Source: Halicephalobus mephisto
Lineage: Eukaryota; Nematoda; Chromadorea; Rhabditida; Panagrolaimidae
NCBI GenBank assembly: GCA_009193035.1
Contig: SWDT01000114.1
Span: 82,930 to 146,929 of the forward strand
Length of the DNA stretch: 64,000 nucleotides
Direction of reading: 5' to 3'
A program made the position numbers and the translations under genes. The notes beneath the pieces were generated by a model. That model searched no databases and was not told the origin of the DNA. It saw only the letters and a program-made list of their open reading frames with translations. Every line of letters begins with the position of its first letter. Position 1 is the first letter of the stretch. Positions 47,858 to 59,857 of the stretch are shown here, in pieces.

Positions 47858-50800
47858 TTAAAGTCTTCCAGCTCTTTCTCTGATTAATTTGCTACACTGA
47901 ACGATGCAAGCCATATCCTGGAAAATCGGGATTATTGATTATATCGTCCTTTTTGGATAATTCAAGGGAACAAACCTGTAAGATATCTGTGAAGAGATAT
48001 TTCTCAATAAGTGTTTCGCAATTTCCGACAATCATGGTTCGACACCGAGGCTGGAATTAACTTTGATTAATTGGTCTGACACGGCGTGTTGGGAAATTTC
48101 GGGAAATCCAGAATTCAAAACTGAGCAAAAGCTACTTTCTAGTGAAAACAAATCAGAAATCACATTTTAGATGATTTAGAAATGATTTTTAAAATCTGGA
48201 TTTCCGGAGTTCAGATATGAAATTTTTTTAAGATTTGATAATTTCCAATATTATTTCGTTTGAAGGGTTTATGGAATTTTATATTAATAATTTTAAAACT
48301 TTGACAGGTTGCCTATTTCCTAAGTTCACAAAGATAAAATTGATCTCATTTTATGTAATTTTGTGTTGCAAAAAACCGACATTTAGCAGTAAAATTCACT
48401 GATCAGCCAGATTTGCCATTTTACTCAAAAAATCGCCAGTTCAAAGATGCGCGAGAGAGTTCACTTGCAGCAGACGAAACTCCAAAAATTTACTAATTTT
48501 AGGTATCTATTGAAAATTCAACATTATTGCTTCATTTCAACAAATTTAAAACCAATTAAATATGGACTTACTCCGTCGTTGGTGCAGGTGCAGCTCGTGC
48601 AGGGGGATTTTCTGGTGGAACTGCCCTTCTGGAGTTGCTTGTTTCCGATGATGCAGATTCCTCTGTCCATCCATTTTTCTAGATTCATTCTTGGAAAATC
48701 CGAACAAGGAATCTGAGCATTGATCAATTCATTTGGCATCGAAAAAACATCTGGTTGAATTTTCACCAATGCTCTACTATTTCGACACAGAACTGATCCT
48801 AATTTAATTTTTCTGATTTCTTGAAGTTGTTCAATACTAAATTTAGTTTCAGCCAAGTTATTTTCGTAATAAAATCTGTCACATTTCTTTAATCTCGAGA
48901 ATTGTTCCGCTATTATGCAAGACATCGTGGGAGGCAATATCGCCCCGGGCAGTGGTTTTTCCGACAGAAGTCCGGGGAACAAATCTATGTCATCCACGTG
49001 TTCGTAGACACTCTCGAGAGCCGCAATAGCACCGGAATCCATTTCAGAAGTCAGATCACTGAAAGAACGAGCTTTTCCGAGTCCGCAAAATTCTCTGAAG
49101 GTATTATACGGCTGAACCCCGTGATCTCTTGCTCTGAGGATATTTATCGACACTAAATCCATCCCGGAAAATGGTTCTCCTCTTCTTCCAAATAAGTGAT
49201 TCCTCAAGGCACTCGTGACATGTCTGTCAACGGCCATCGCGGGGGTCCCGAGCAACCCGACGAGGATGGAGTCGATTCCGCCACCGTGGACATCGTAGAC
49301 AGCTTCTGCATTATTGAAATTCTGGACCAAGTCAATGGGTTTAGAGTTGTTTCTGTAGAAACTGTTCATTCTCGGGAACATCCTTCTGACTAACGTATGA
49401 CCGTATCTGAAAGCAGCAGTCGCAAATGGATGGCTGATTGAAGCATCACAAGTAGGGTCGTATCCACTGAAGTACCCTGACTTCAGGGGCATTAACCCAT
49501 GTTTGGCAACTAATTCGTGTCCGATCAATTTCGGGAGATATTCGTTGTAGACAATGTGCTGGAACATAGCCCCAATAATCCTCCTCGTTTCTTGGTAGAT
49601 CTTCTCGTCACTCCAGAACGGATTCAGAATCTCCAATTGTCGGGCGATTCTGTTGTGTTCTCGAAGAAAAATGTTATGAACACTCGTTAAACCTGGTTGA
49701 TGACTATTTCTGGCGTCTCCAGCGACGAAACATGGGAATCTGGGCTTTCCTCGACAATCTTGTTCCTGGTCTCCTTGTGGTAGAGCTTCGCTGAAAAATT
49801 TAAAATGATTAAATAAACAAATACTGTACGACAGAGCTCCCCTGGGGTATTTACCCCTCTACGGTTCATGGTTTTGAAATTTTCTCATTACTTCATTGGC
49901 ATCTTGGGCAATCTGAAAAGCAAAAATACTGGCCTAAAGACAAAAAACATCAATTTTATACAATTTAGAGACAAAATGCCGAGGGGAAACAAATTTCGAG
50001 AAATTTACCTTTTAAATTTTTATATCAACTTTTTAATTACTTAATTGATATATTAGGATGGTATATAATTGAAAATACTGCCTTAAAAATGGAAAAATTA
50101 CATAAATCCTACGAAATTTGGAGACAACATGCCGCAAAGAAGTACTTATCATACAGCCTAAAATAATAATAAAACTCACCGGTTGACAGCTCCGAGATCG
50201 GTGAAATTCATCCTTCCTCCTTGGAAAAGTCTAAGTTCGGCGGCTTCGCAAGCTGTCGATCCATATATGACACTTCCATCGAGGAAAGCGGTCAATTGGT
50301 TGATCTGATTCCTGTATCCGAGATTCAGCTGACCGAGGAGGCTTCTCGCGAATGGAAGACATCTCCTTTCGCCGTTTTCATAATGAGTAGGGAAATGGGG
50401 ATCGCCTTCAGGAACCAGGAGCGGCATGCAATGGATAGAAAGAGTTTCACGACTGTCGCATCTGGTGCAGTTTAGAATTTCTTCATTCGGTCCACGTTCC
50501 ACTGGAGAATGAGTCTAAATAATCATAATGCTATAGAAATTAAAACTGAAAAGCGTCGAGAAACGAATTTATTCGGAAATTTTAGGATTTTCAGAAAAGA
50601 GAGCGAGAGTCGATTTGGACGGTAAATTGCCAGATTTACCACTTTTTCTCCTAGAACTGGTAAAAAAACATAAAAAGACAGCGCGCGTCAATTTGGCAGA
50701 TTTGCCAAACTTCTCCTTTTTTCTACTTTACTCGCCCTTCCGCGCGAATTCGAAAATTCCAAAAAATATACATCGGTTTTTTAAAATTATAGTTCTTGTT

Positions 50801-53800
50801 TTTAGAGAAGTTTAATAAGTAACCGAACCATTTCGTGATCCAAGATCTGGCCGAACTGCATGACCATGTGAGTAATCCTACTGTGATCCAATGGGAGATC
50901 CAGATGGACGGCGTTAGAGATGACTCTGGCCGAAGGCAGTGGATTTCCGCTTTTGGCTATACTTCTGGGTTCGTCTACTCCGTCCTCATAAACCGGAGGG
51001 AGCAGGTGCTTCAGAGGTCCGAAAGCATTTCCGAAATGGGGGAATCTGAGGTTGTTGCACCATCCCGAGTAAGTTCTGTAAGGAGTCGTGTGGTCGCAAG
51101 GGATGTCTCGCGGAAGACACTTCTCGACCGTCCCGCCTTCCAGAAGAGCTGTGAAGTTGTTGACGAAAGTGGAGACGTCGATGTTCGGGAGGATCCGCTG
51201 GAGGGTCTGTCTGTCCAACTTCAAAGGAAGAGGGATTTTGTTGTCCAGAAGTTCCGGATGGCCCGAGAGAAGGATCTTCGTGGATTCTAGTAACACTGCT
51301 GACATTTTGGAGACTTCTGAAGCTTCTCTTTTGGCTTTCATCATCTTCCCATAAGTGTAAACAGGGTCTCCTGACCGGTACTCCCCTTGGTCTGAAATTT
51401 CGGACTTGTTAATTGCGATCCGGAGAAAGTAACCCGTCTTCGATGGGGTTACTGCAGTGCTGCCTACGGTGTTTTGAGTGCATTACAGTAATCTAACAAG
51501 TAATAACTTTTGAAAGTGAGAAATTTCGTAATCCTAATTTAAAAATCTCTAAATCCATCCAGAAAACCTCTCCAAAATACCGATTTCGAAATCGAATAAA
51601 ACTACGAAATAACTACCAAGAAAACCAAAATTGTAGACTACTTTAAATATTTATTCATTTTTGAATTTTAAATTTTTAGTAATTTTTCGAGTTTTTGAAT
51701 TCCCGCGCAAGAGCGAGTGAAAGCAGAAAAACGACAAGCTTGGTAATTTTACCGAAACCGACTCGCACTGTCCTTATGCACACTCTCTCCAAATTTACCA
51801 GTTTTGAAATTAAAAAGTAGCAAATCTGGCAATTTTCCCGAAATTTACTCGCGCTTTTTTGTCTTATTTTTTACCAGTTTTGAAATTAACAAACGGCAAA
51901 TCTGGTCGATTAATATGAAAATTGACTTTTTTTGCCTCAATTCCAAAAATAAAAAAGATAAATCTGGCAATTCGCTGTTGAAATCGATCTATTTTTTACC
52001 TAAAATTTAGAAACTTCCGGAAATTCACTTCGAGATGATTTCGGAAAAATTCGTTTTTGATTTTTTAAATTTCGTAATAATGTGATTTTATATGAAACTT
52101 ACAAAGCCGGATATTGTTGGCTTCTCTTTTCCTTCTTTCCTCGACTTCGAGCATCCCGAGTTTGATGGCTTTCCTGATCGTGGCCATCGTGACGGGCATC
52201 TCGATGTGAGATCCGTCGTCGACCCAGTGTTTTTTCAAATCCGGTTCTGGAAGCATGGACGAGTTACAAGCAACTGGATAATTACTAAAATCAAAATTTC
52301 ACTATTGATTTTATATATGAAAATTACTGAAACGGTATTTCCGTGATGGAATTACAACCAATTCAGAAAACACGGTCCTGAAGCGAAATAACCTGCGCAC
52401 CAACCAGTTGGCTTACTGTAGGTGGGAAGAACGTCGATAGCAATTATAATATTGCTTTTTTCCTAATTTATTTTCGTGCACTATTGTTGATATATTAAAA
52501 TTCGATTATCTTCCCTTCTCGCACGTGGTCTCGAGACGAAAACTCCTGTGCGCTAATAATTTTTAAAATGTTGAATTCATCGTTATTGATGATAATTATT
52601 TTTATATATTATTATTACTTTTTATATATTATTGTTGATATATTAAAATTCGATTATCTTCCCTTCTCGCACGTGGTCTCGAGACGAAAACTCCTGTGCG
52701 CTAATAATTTTTAAAATATTGAACATGATCTTCGTTCTTGTTTTTACGTGTTATTATTATTCTCTATATATATTACTGTCGGTATATTGAAGCTTTCTAA
52801 TATCTTATCTTCTTTCATAAGGTTCTAAAGTGAAAAACCTTATTTGTTAAGTAGTTGGAAAAACGTTAATTGTCTTCGTTGTTAATGGTTGTTGTTTTCT
52901 GGTATTATTGTTGATATATTGGAGGTCTAATATCTCCATCTCACGTGGACCCTACGGATTCGACGATAAATAAAAACTTACTCGTAGAGATCAGGAGCTT
53001 CGAAAACTTTGGGTTGAACAGATCCAAGTCCAGTGTTGTCGCACAGAATCCTGGCCATGGTGGTTTTCTTGATCTCCATCTGCTGATCCTCGGTGAAGGA
53101 ACTCGGTTGGAAGCTGTTTTCGTACCAGAATCTGTCTCCTTTTTTGGTTTTTCTGAATTGAAGAGACAGAATACAGCTGAATGTCGGTCCGACTAAGGCT
53201 CCACGGACAGGTTTCTCGGCTAATCCGAGGATAAAAAGATCGACATCGTGGACACTCGGGAAGCTTTTCTCCAAGACTGGAATCAGAAAAGAAGGATTCT
53301 GGACGTCTTTAGCCAAGTCCGAAAATGACGAGATTTTCTTCCCGCCACACTTTTCTCTCCATACAGTATAGCTCGGGATTCCGTGGTCCCGTCCGGTCTG
53401 GAGAATCAAAGCAGCAAGATCGAGTCCGAAGTTGGAGTGGCTTCTGAACAGCTTCTCCCTCAGTTCCTCCGTCATCTGGAGTCCTACTTTAGGCAGATTT
53501 TCTCTTATTAAAGCCCTCATAATCCCGTTTAATTTGTCTCCAAAAACGATGCTCGAAGGGTCATCGAAAAATTCACTCAAAGGTCTGTCAGGAATCCTTG
53601 TTCCTTGAGAATTGTACTCTATGATTCTGTCTTCCATCAAAGTGAAGAACAATTGTCCAACCACTGCTCCAAAGGTATTCAGAACACTCGGATCAGTGAG
53701 TAGGTTATAACTGTCCGGCTCACTGTAGGATTCCTTCGAATTTAATCCATACCGTTTCCAGGATTCTCTTCCCACAAGTAACGGTAGAAATTCATTGTAA

Positions 53801-56534
53801 GTAACATGTTGCATCTGAGCAATGACGATTTTCCGGGCTTCTTGGAAGAGTTGCTCATCTGTCCATTGCTTGTTGATGAGCTAAAAATTGAATTTCATAT
53901 ATGAAAAGTTAATAAAACTTCATATATGAAAAGATAATAAAAGTTCATATGTGAAAAGTTAATAAAACTTCATATATGAAAAGTTAATAAAACTTCATAT
54001 GTGAAAAGACAATAGAAGTTCATATATGAAAAGTTAATAAAAACTTACAAGAAGCTGATTAGCGATCTTATTATGTTGTCGAATCCAAACAGTATGAAGG
54101 GCCGTCGTTGTCGGTAGGAAATTTACATGTTCAGAACCACTGAGGAAGCAAGTGCGACCAGCAGAAGGAGCGCAACTCGTCGAGAAAGATGCTTCCACTG
54201 AATCCAGGGTTGGAGGGAAGACATCATCGAAAGTTGTTTTTGTCGAAGTCAGAAGCTGACCTGATATAAAAATAGTAAAAGTAATTCGACGTAATTTTGT
54301 GAATTTTCAGAGTAAAATTTAGAATTTTAAAAAGTATTTAAAATAGTTATGTGACGTTTATGTTCCAATTTTAAAGTTAAAGCTAAAAAAGCACTTATAA
54401 TACTATAATAAAACCCCTAGATTCTGCATCTGAAATCAGAATCAGAAGTTAATTCTCAGAATTTTGGATTCTGGAGACTGATTCTCGACTTTAAGGATAT
54501 TTCGGATTTTATATAAAACTTTTTAAAAGATTGAAACTTATCTAAAATAGTTTTTAAAACACTATATAACAGATGCAAAATTATTTTAAATAATTTTTTG
54601 TTTTTAGTTTTTAAATTAAAATTGTAAAAATAGGAACAGAAACGTCCTGTCACGCTTGAAATACAGTAATCCGATCCATGGAATCTGGAGTCAGACTGGA
54701 AGTTGGCCTTTAGACTTCGAAGACTCAGAATCCACGGACTTGATTACTGTAGTTCGAATGACTTTTTAGGGTTTAAAAATGTCTGAATTTTCGTCAAAGA
54801 TCTATATAAAAAATATAAAATTACGAAATAATTTCAAATTAAAATATTTACCGTCTCTGAAACTTCTTAATTTGTTTGTTCTTCCGGAAGAACTACCGTA
54901 TATGTTACTTCCATCCAAAAAACTAGTGGCCAAATTTGCTTGTTCTCTTTTTCCCAGAGGACATCCTTCTTTCGGGGCGATGACTGACCTGGTGTAAGGG
55001 ATGCAGTCGATGAAGTCGGCTAATCTCGGATCTCCTTTGGGGACTTCTATGGAGGCGCATTCCGGATGACGAATCGGGCTTTTTCTACAACATGGGATTG
55101 GAAAGCTTCTTTCTTCTGTCAGAAGTTGGACTTGAGTGATCTGGACGAGGTCGGTGTAGACGAAATGACCCCAGTGAGCGGTCAAGGAGGTCAAGGAGGT
55201 TAAGGAGGTCAAGTACCTTTTTTTCGAAGGTTCTCTAAAAAGCGAAAAAGACAGAAATCTGACGTTTGGCAAATTCTTGTTTGGAATTTTCGAAGACCTC
55301 AAAGAAGAAACAGAATCACCGTAATCCGCTTCGATGAATCTCTGGAAAGGGGAGTAGGAGGCCCCCCACATGGGGTTCGCGACGTTGTTGCAACTTCCGT
55401 CGAAAGACCGGTATTTTCCGTTTCCGCAAAATTGCACCGTATCCCGAGGACAAACAGCTTCCAATTCTGGATGTAATTCATCCGAGATTACTCCTGTAGT
55501 TGTGAAAATTTTCTTCGTTGCCAGAAGAGCCACAAAAGCCGGAAAACTTCTTTTTCGAGCGACGGCATCTGGAGCGGCGTGGAGGGCCCAGGACTGGCTC
55601 GGGACGTGTCTGATTCTGTCCACCGGAGACAGATTTGAAATCAGAATTTTCTCTGTTTCGTTGAATAATTGATCTGCTTTACGGAAAGCCCACTGGATGT
55701 CGTCGTTCTTAGAGTTGGATTCTTTTCGGTAAGGAATCCTCAAGGTTACTGTAAATTTGAATTTTTGAAATAATTTCGAAAAAAAATAACTTTGAAAATA
55801 TTCGAAATTATTACACATAAATATTGCTGATTTAAATCCTAGTAGGTTATCCCCGAGGTCGACATCAAAAGCAAAAAAACAAAAATCTGCAGTTTGCCCG
55901 CAACATTCCGGCAGACAAGTCGATATTTATAAAGATTTCGAAATCAAAGTAAAACTTGCAATTTGCTCGGAATGTTTCGGCAGACAAGTCGATATTAAAG
56001 TTAAAATCAAAATAAAATCTGCAGCTTGCCCGCAACGTTTCGGCAAGTTGGTCTAGTCAATTACTGTACGGAAATTAAATTTGATCCCGATGCCGATCAA
56101 TTGGTCCAAACGTTGCGAGCAAGTTGCAGATTTAATTTTGATGTTGACATCGACCGGCCTGCCAGAATGTTGCGAGAAAACTGCGGACTTAATTTTGATG
56201 TTGACGCCGACCGGTTTGTCTAAACGTTGCGAGCAAGTTGCAGACTTAATTTTGCTGTTGACATCGACCGGCCTGCCAGAATGTTGCGAGCAAGCTGCAG
56301 ACTTAATTTTGATGTTAAACTTTTGAGATTTCAATAAATTAAATAATAAATTAACGAACTTTTATTGACAACTGGTCGTTCGTCATCCAGATTCTCTGAA
56401 AATTCAGGCAAAAATTTGAAATTTTCACTGGAAAATTCGCAATCTCCGAAAATTTGACAATCATTTCTTTTTCCTTTTACGTTTTTGAAGAAAAATAAAA
56501 ACAAAAAAAGCCAAATCACCGTTGATATTTCCAT
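47858..56534 (-). CDS. Secreted tandem animal haem peroxidase, N-terminal domain degenerate
   Basis: 1557 aa from eleven phase-consistent exons: 56534-56360, 55748-54852, 54260-54049, 53880-52982, 52415-52359, 52284-52103, 51391-50829, 50514-50180, 49790-48572, 48050-47976, 47917-47858. Signal peptide [19 protein letters not shown]. Domain 1 (about 120-730) has the peroxidase fold sequence, but the distal DHD is YTD (WGHFVYTDL), the catalytic-Arg GDxR is GSEH, and no His stands at the proximal position ([12 protein letters not shown]). A Cys-rich linker ([16 protein letters not shown]) follows. Domain 2 (about 830-1490) keeps the distal His (FGQILDHEM), Arg (AGDARNS) and proximal His (AFRYGHTLV). 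The C-terminus has [10 protein letters not shown] and more Cys, like the vWC-type tail of peroxidasins. Tandem-domain peroxidases exist in nematodes and flies. Probably acts in cuticle or extracellular-matrix cross-linking (inference). Confidence 0.93.
50567..50758 (-). repeat. Inverted copy of the 47631-47815 repeat, in peroxidase intron 7
   Basis: Reverse-complement match over ~185 bp. It occupies nearly the whole intron between exons 8 and 7 of the peroxidase gene. Confidence 0.85.
52484..52724. repeat. ~93 bp direct duplication in peroxidase intron 4
   Basis: ATTGTTGATATATTAAAATT through CTCCTGTGCGCTAATAATTT occurs at 52484-52576 and 52632-52724, with a degraded third copy near 52770-52860. 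Confidence 0.85.
53893..54043. repeat. 25-bp tandem array in peroxidase intron 3
   Basis: About six copies of a unit with CATATATGAAAAGTTAATAA. Confidence 0.9.
55870..56325. repeat. 57-bp array in opposed orientations in peroxidase intron 1
   Basis: 56110-56325 carries about four direct 57-bp units (GTTGCGAGCAAGTTGCAGAC, GACATCGACCGGCCTGCCAG). 55880-56050 carries two to three units of the same sequence in reverse complement (CTGCAGCTTGCCCGCAACGT). Open frames on both strands are produced by the 57-bp (3 x 19) period. Confidence 0.85.
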
Positions 56535-56537
56535 AAT

Positions 56538-56539
56538 CT
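56538..56539 (-). other. Probable spliced-leader trans-splice acceptor of the peroxidase gene
   Basis: TATAATTTTTAG on the - strand ends 3 nt before the start ATG at 56534, with no cis exon evident upstream. Confidence 0.55.
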
Positions 56540-58576
56540 AAAAATTATAGTATTTTTAAAATCACAAATCTTTCTGCGAAATTGTCTCGACACGAATTGT
56601 TGGAAAATTTCGAAAAATTTAAACAATATATGTTGTAATTTTCGTTTTGCGTGATGGATATTTCGAAATTGACCGTGTATTAGAAAAATTGAAAATTAAC
56701 TTCCAGAATCCAGGATTCTGAGTTAAATAATTCTTATATCTGAAGCATTTACGTCCCAAAGATTTCTGTTCCAATTTTAAATTTAAAACTAAAAAAAGTA
56801 CTTATAGTACTGTAATGAAACCTCTAGATTCTGCATCTGAAGTTAATCCTCAAAATTTCGGATTTTGATTTCAGATTCTGAATCTATGGTTTCAGGTACT
56901 TCGATCTAAGCACTTATCTTTCGAATTGAATATCGCAAAAATAATTTTAGATATCTTTGTTCCAATTTTAGAATTAAAGCTAAAAAAGCACTTATAATAC
57001 TGTAATGAAACCTCTAGATTCTGAATCTAAAATCAGAATCAGAAGTTAATTCTCAAAATCCAGGATTCTGGAGACTGATTCTGGATTTCAATAATATTTC
57101 GGATTTTATATAAAACTTTTTTTAAAAGTTAAAACTTATCTAAAATAGTTTTTAAAACATTATATAACAGATGTAAAATTATTTTAAATAATTTTTTGTT
57201 TTTAGTTTTTAAATTAAAATTGTAAAAATCAGAACAAATATCGCATTACGAAGTTTTTATATTTTTGAAACAGGATAAATCAAGCTTGGACGGAATTTCA
57301 AGGACGATGTTCTTCGAATATGAAAATTTATGGGAATCCAGACAAAAAATCCCATAGATTCTGACTTTATTGATTTACATAAGATTTGTTAAAAAATCAA
57401 ATTTGAAGACATTTGTCCTTCATTTTTTGAATATTTAAAAATTAATAAAAAAAATATCTTAAATTAATAATTATCAAAGATAAATTTTCGATATAAAACT
57501 AATTAGAAATTTTTAAAAAATTAATTTTAAAAAAGTTTAAAAATGTTTTTAAATTTAATTTTATTTAATTTTAAAAAATTTCTTTAATAAAAAAATGTAA
57601 ATTTTAAGAAAATTAAAAAAAAAGAAATTTAAAAATTTAATTAAGAAAAATTTAAGATGTGAAAAAATTCAAATTTCGAATTTAATGGTTAATGAATTTT
57701 GATAATTATTTTTTTATTAAATTCGGATAACTTTAATTATATTTTTTTAATTTTAAATAAAAAAGTAAAGAATAATTCAAGTAAGATCTAAAAAGAAACA
57801 GTTTTTTAAATTACGAAATAAAGTAAACGAGCTTCGGAACGGAACGCCAAGGATTCGAAAATTACTGAACGTGTTAAGGAAAATTTTTAGGATTTCAAAT
57901 ATCTTTTTAAAAATGGTTTAAAATTAGTTTTTTTATATGTAAAGTAGAAGAATAACCTTAGTAGATATATTAATAAAAGAAATTTCGAAAAATTATATAA
58001 TATTGATTAAATTAAATAATTTTAAAAAATAAAATTTTTTTAATTTTAATTATTTTTTTAAAAATGGTTTAAAATTAGTTTTTTTATATGTAAAATAGAA
58101 GAATAACCTTAGTAGATATATTAATAAAAGAAATTTCGAAAAATTATATAATATTGATTAAATTAAATAATTTTTAAAAATAAAATTTTTTTAATTTTAA
58201 AAAATTTAAAAAAAATTTTTGAAATTTCTTATGATTTTTATAAAAAACTTTATTTTATAATTTAAAAAAAACATGATACTTAAAAGAGAAAATAGACCTC
58301 GAAATTTTCAGAAAAAATTTGTTTCTTTCAGGAAATTCGGAAAATTGAAGTTTTCCGATCCGGCTCCTGACCGCTTTATTCCGAATGATCTCCAATCTTC
58401 TCAAATCCAAAAACAGTTCCGACAAAAATTGAAAGAAAATTTTTACTTTCGATTTTAAATCCGGATTTTTAATTGACGGGAAATTTTTATTGCTTTTAAT
58501 TTCGAAAATAATTATTTTTAGTAAAATTAAATAAATCGGAAGATAATTCGATTTCTGATTGACGGGAGTTCATCGA
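56540..58576. other. Intergenic AT-rich DNA with dispersed repeats
   Basis: 56700-57240 holds two units of the repeat family with AAACCTCTAGATTCTGAATC and GATTCTGGAGACTGATTCTG. 57900-58200 has a direct ~120 bp duplication (GAAGAATAACCTTAGTAGAT). A 61-codon + frame at 58273-58458 is unsupported. No gene recognised. Confidence 0.6.
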
Positions 58577-59652
58577 TCAACAGGATCTCTCACAGCAGAC
58601 ACAGGTTCTTCCGTCAGAAGCAATGAAACCGCTGATGTCATTCTGGAAAGATTTATTTATAAAATTAGATTTCTGTGAAAAATTTTAGGATTTAATTCAG
58701 GATTTTTGAATTTTAAAAACATTTCCGAAAATTTAAAATTTTAAAATTTAATAAATTTTTTAGAAATATTTTTAAAATTTTCAAGTTTTTAGAATATTCG
58801 AAAATTTAATAACCTTTTTATAAATATTTTTAAAATTTTAAAATGTAATAAATTTTTTAGAAATATTTTAAAAATTTAATAAATTTTTTAGAAATATTTT
58901 AAAAATTTAAAAATTTAATAAATTTTTTAAAAATAATTTTGAAATTTTCAAGTTTTTAGAATGTTCGAAAATTTAATAAAAATTTTTAAAAACATTTCCG
59001 AAATTTCAAAATTTAATAAATTTTTTAGAAATATTTTCGAAAATTTTTAAAAACATTTCCGAAATTTTAAATTTTAATAAATTTTTTAAAAATAATTTTG
59101 AAATTAATGCAAATCGAAAAAGAAAATATACTGTAGGTGAGAATTCTAGTTTTAAAGATAAAAATACCTTGTGATCACCTCTGGAAAGCCCCCAAGCTTC
59201 ACAGCAGCCTTCACAACGTCCGAGAAGGTTGTTCCCGTCAGAACACCTGGCGTTGGCCCTTTGTCCGTCCACATCCACGGAAAACACGGCATTCCGGGTA
59301 CAAGCTAGAAAAATAGTTTTTTAAATAACTAATTTAAAAATTTTAATTTTTCGAAATTCAATTTCAAAAAAAAATAATTTTATTTTAGTTTTTTTAAAAT
59401 AATTTTATTTTTTAAATTTTTAAAAAATTGTTTCATTTTATTTTTTTATTAATTTTTATTTTAAAAAATTTTGTTTTTTAATTTTATTAATTTTTTAGAT
59501 TTTTTAAATTTTATTAATTTTTAATTTTTAAATTTTTATTAATTTTTAATTTTTTAATTTTATTAATAATAATACTTACTAGTTCTGCAATTCTGTATTT
59601 GGCCTGAGGCAACGATGAGAAAACAGAAAATCAAAAAAACAACCAACTTCAT
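58577..59652 (-). CDS. Small secreted Cys-rich protein A
   Basis: 91 aa from three exons on the - strand: 59652-59580, 59304-59168 and 58642-58577. Signal peptide MKLVVFLIFCFLIVASGQ, then a mature ~73-residue peptide with nine Cys including GRCEGCCEAWG and CVCCERSC. Exon phases and the pattern CTRxAVFSV...C...CxGCCxxW...GFxxxDGxxCxCC match the divergent neighbour at 59858-61238. No named family recognised; the double CC motifs and length suggest a disulfide-rich extracellular peptide. The short exons and correct splice sites make the model convincing. Confidence 0.82.
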
Positions 59653-59857
59653 TTTTGATTTTTTTTAAATTTTGATTTTTTTATGAATTTTTATATTTTA
59701 GAATTTTGGAAAAATAAAGTGGGAAAAAAAACAAAATTTTACCCTGATTCACTTTTTTCTGAATTTCTCAAGTAAACATTGAATCAGAATTTTTTTAATT
59801 TTTGATCTTCCAAAAATATATAAATTTTAAAAAATTCAAAAAAAAATAAAAATAAAA
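59653..59857. promoter_or_regulatory. Shared upstream region of divergent small-protein genes
   Basis: 205 bp separates the two ATGs of the head-to-head paralogues; very A/T-rich, so any promoter elements for both genes probably lie here. No specific motif is claimed. Confidence 0.4.

Noticed and set aside
49880..49912. Possible extra peroxidase exon after TTTTCAG at 49913 on the - strand (IAQDANEVM)
   Set aside because: It breaks phase with exon 8 and is not needed: exons 8 and 9 join directly into the standard peroxidase sequence.
50835..51354. + strand open frames of up to 151 codons
   Set aside because: Antisense shadows of peroxidase exon 7, which has clear family motifs.
56026..56334. 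Repeat-protein frames on both strands
   Set aside because: The 57-bp repeat period keeps all frames open; the stretch lies in a peroxidase intron and has no start or splice support.
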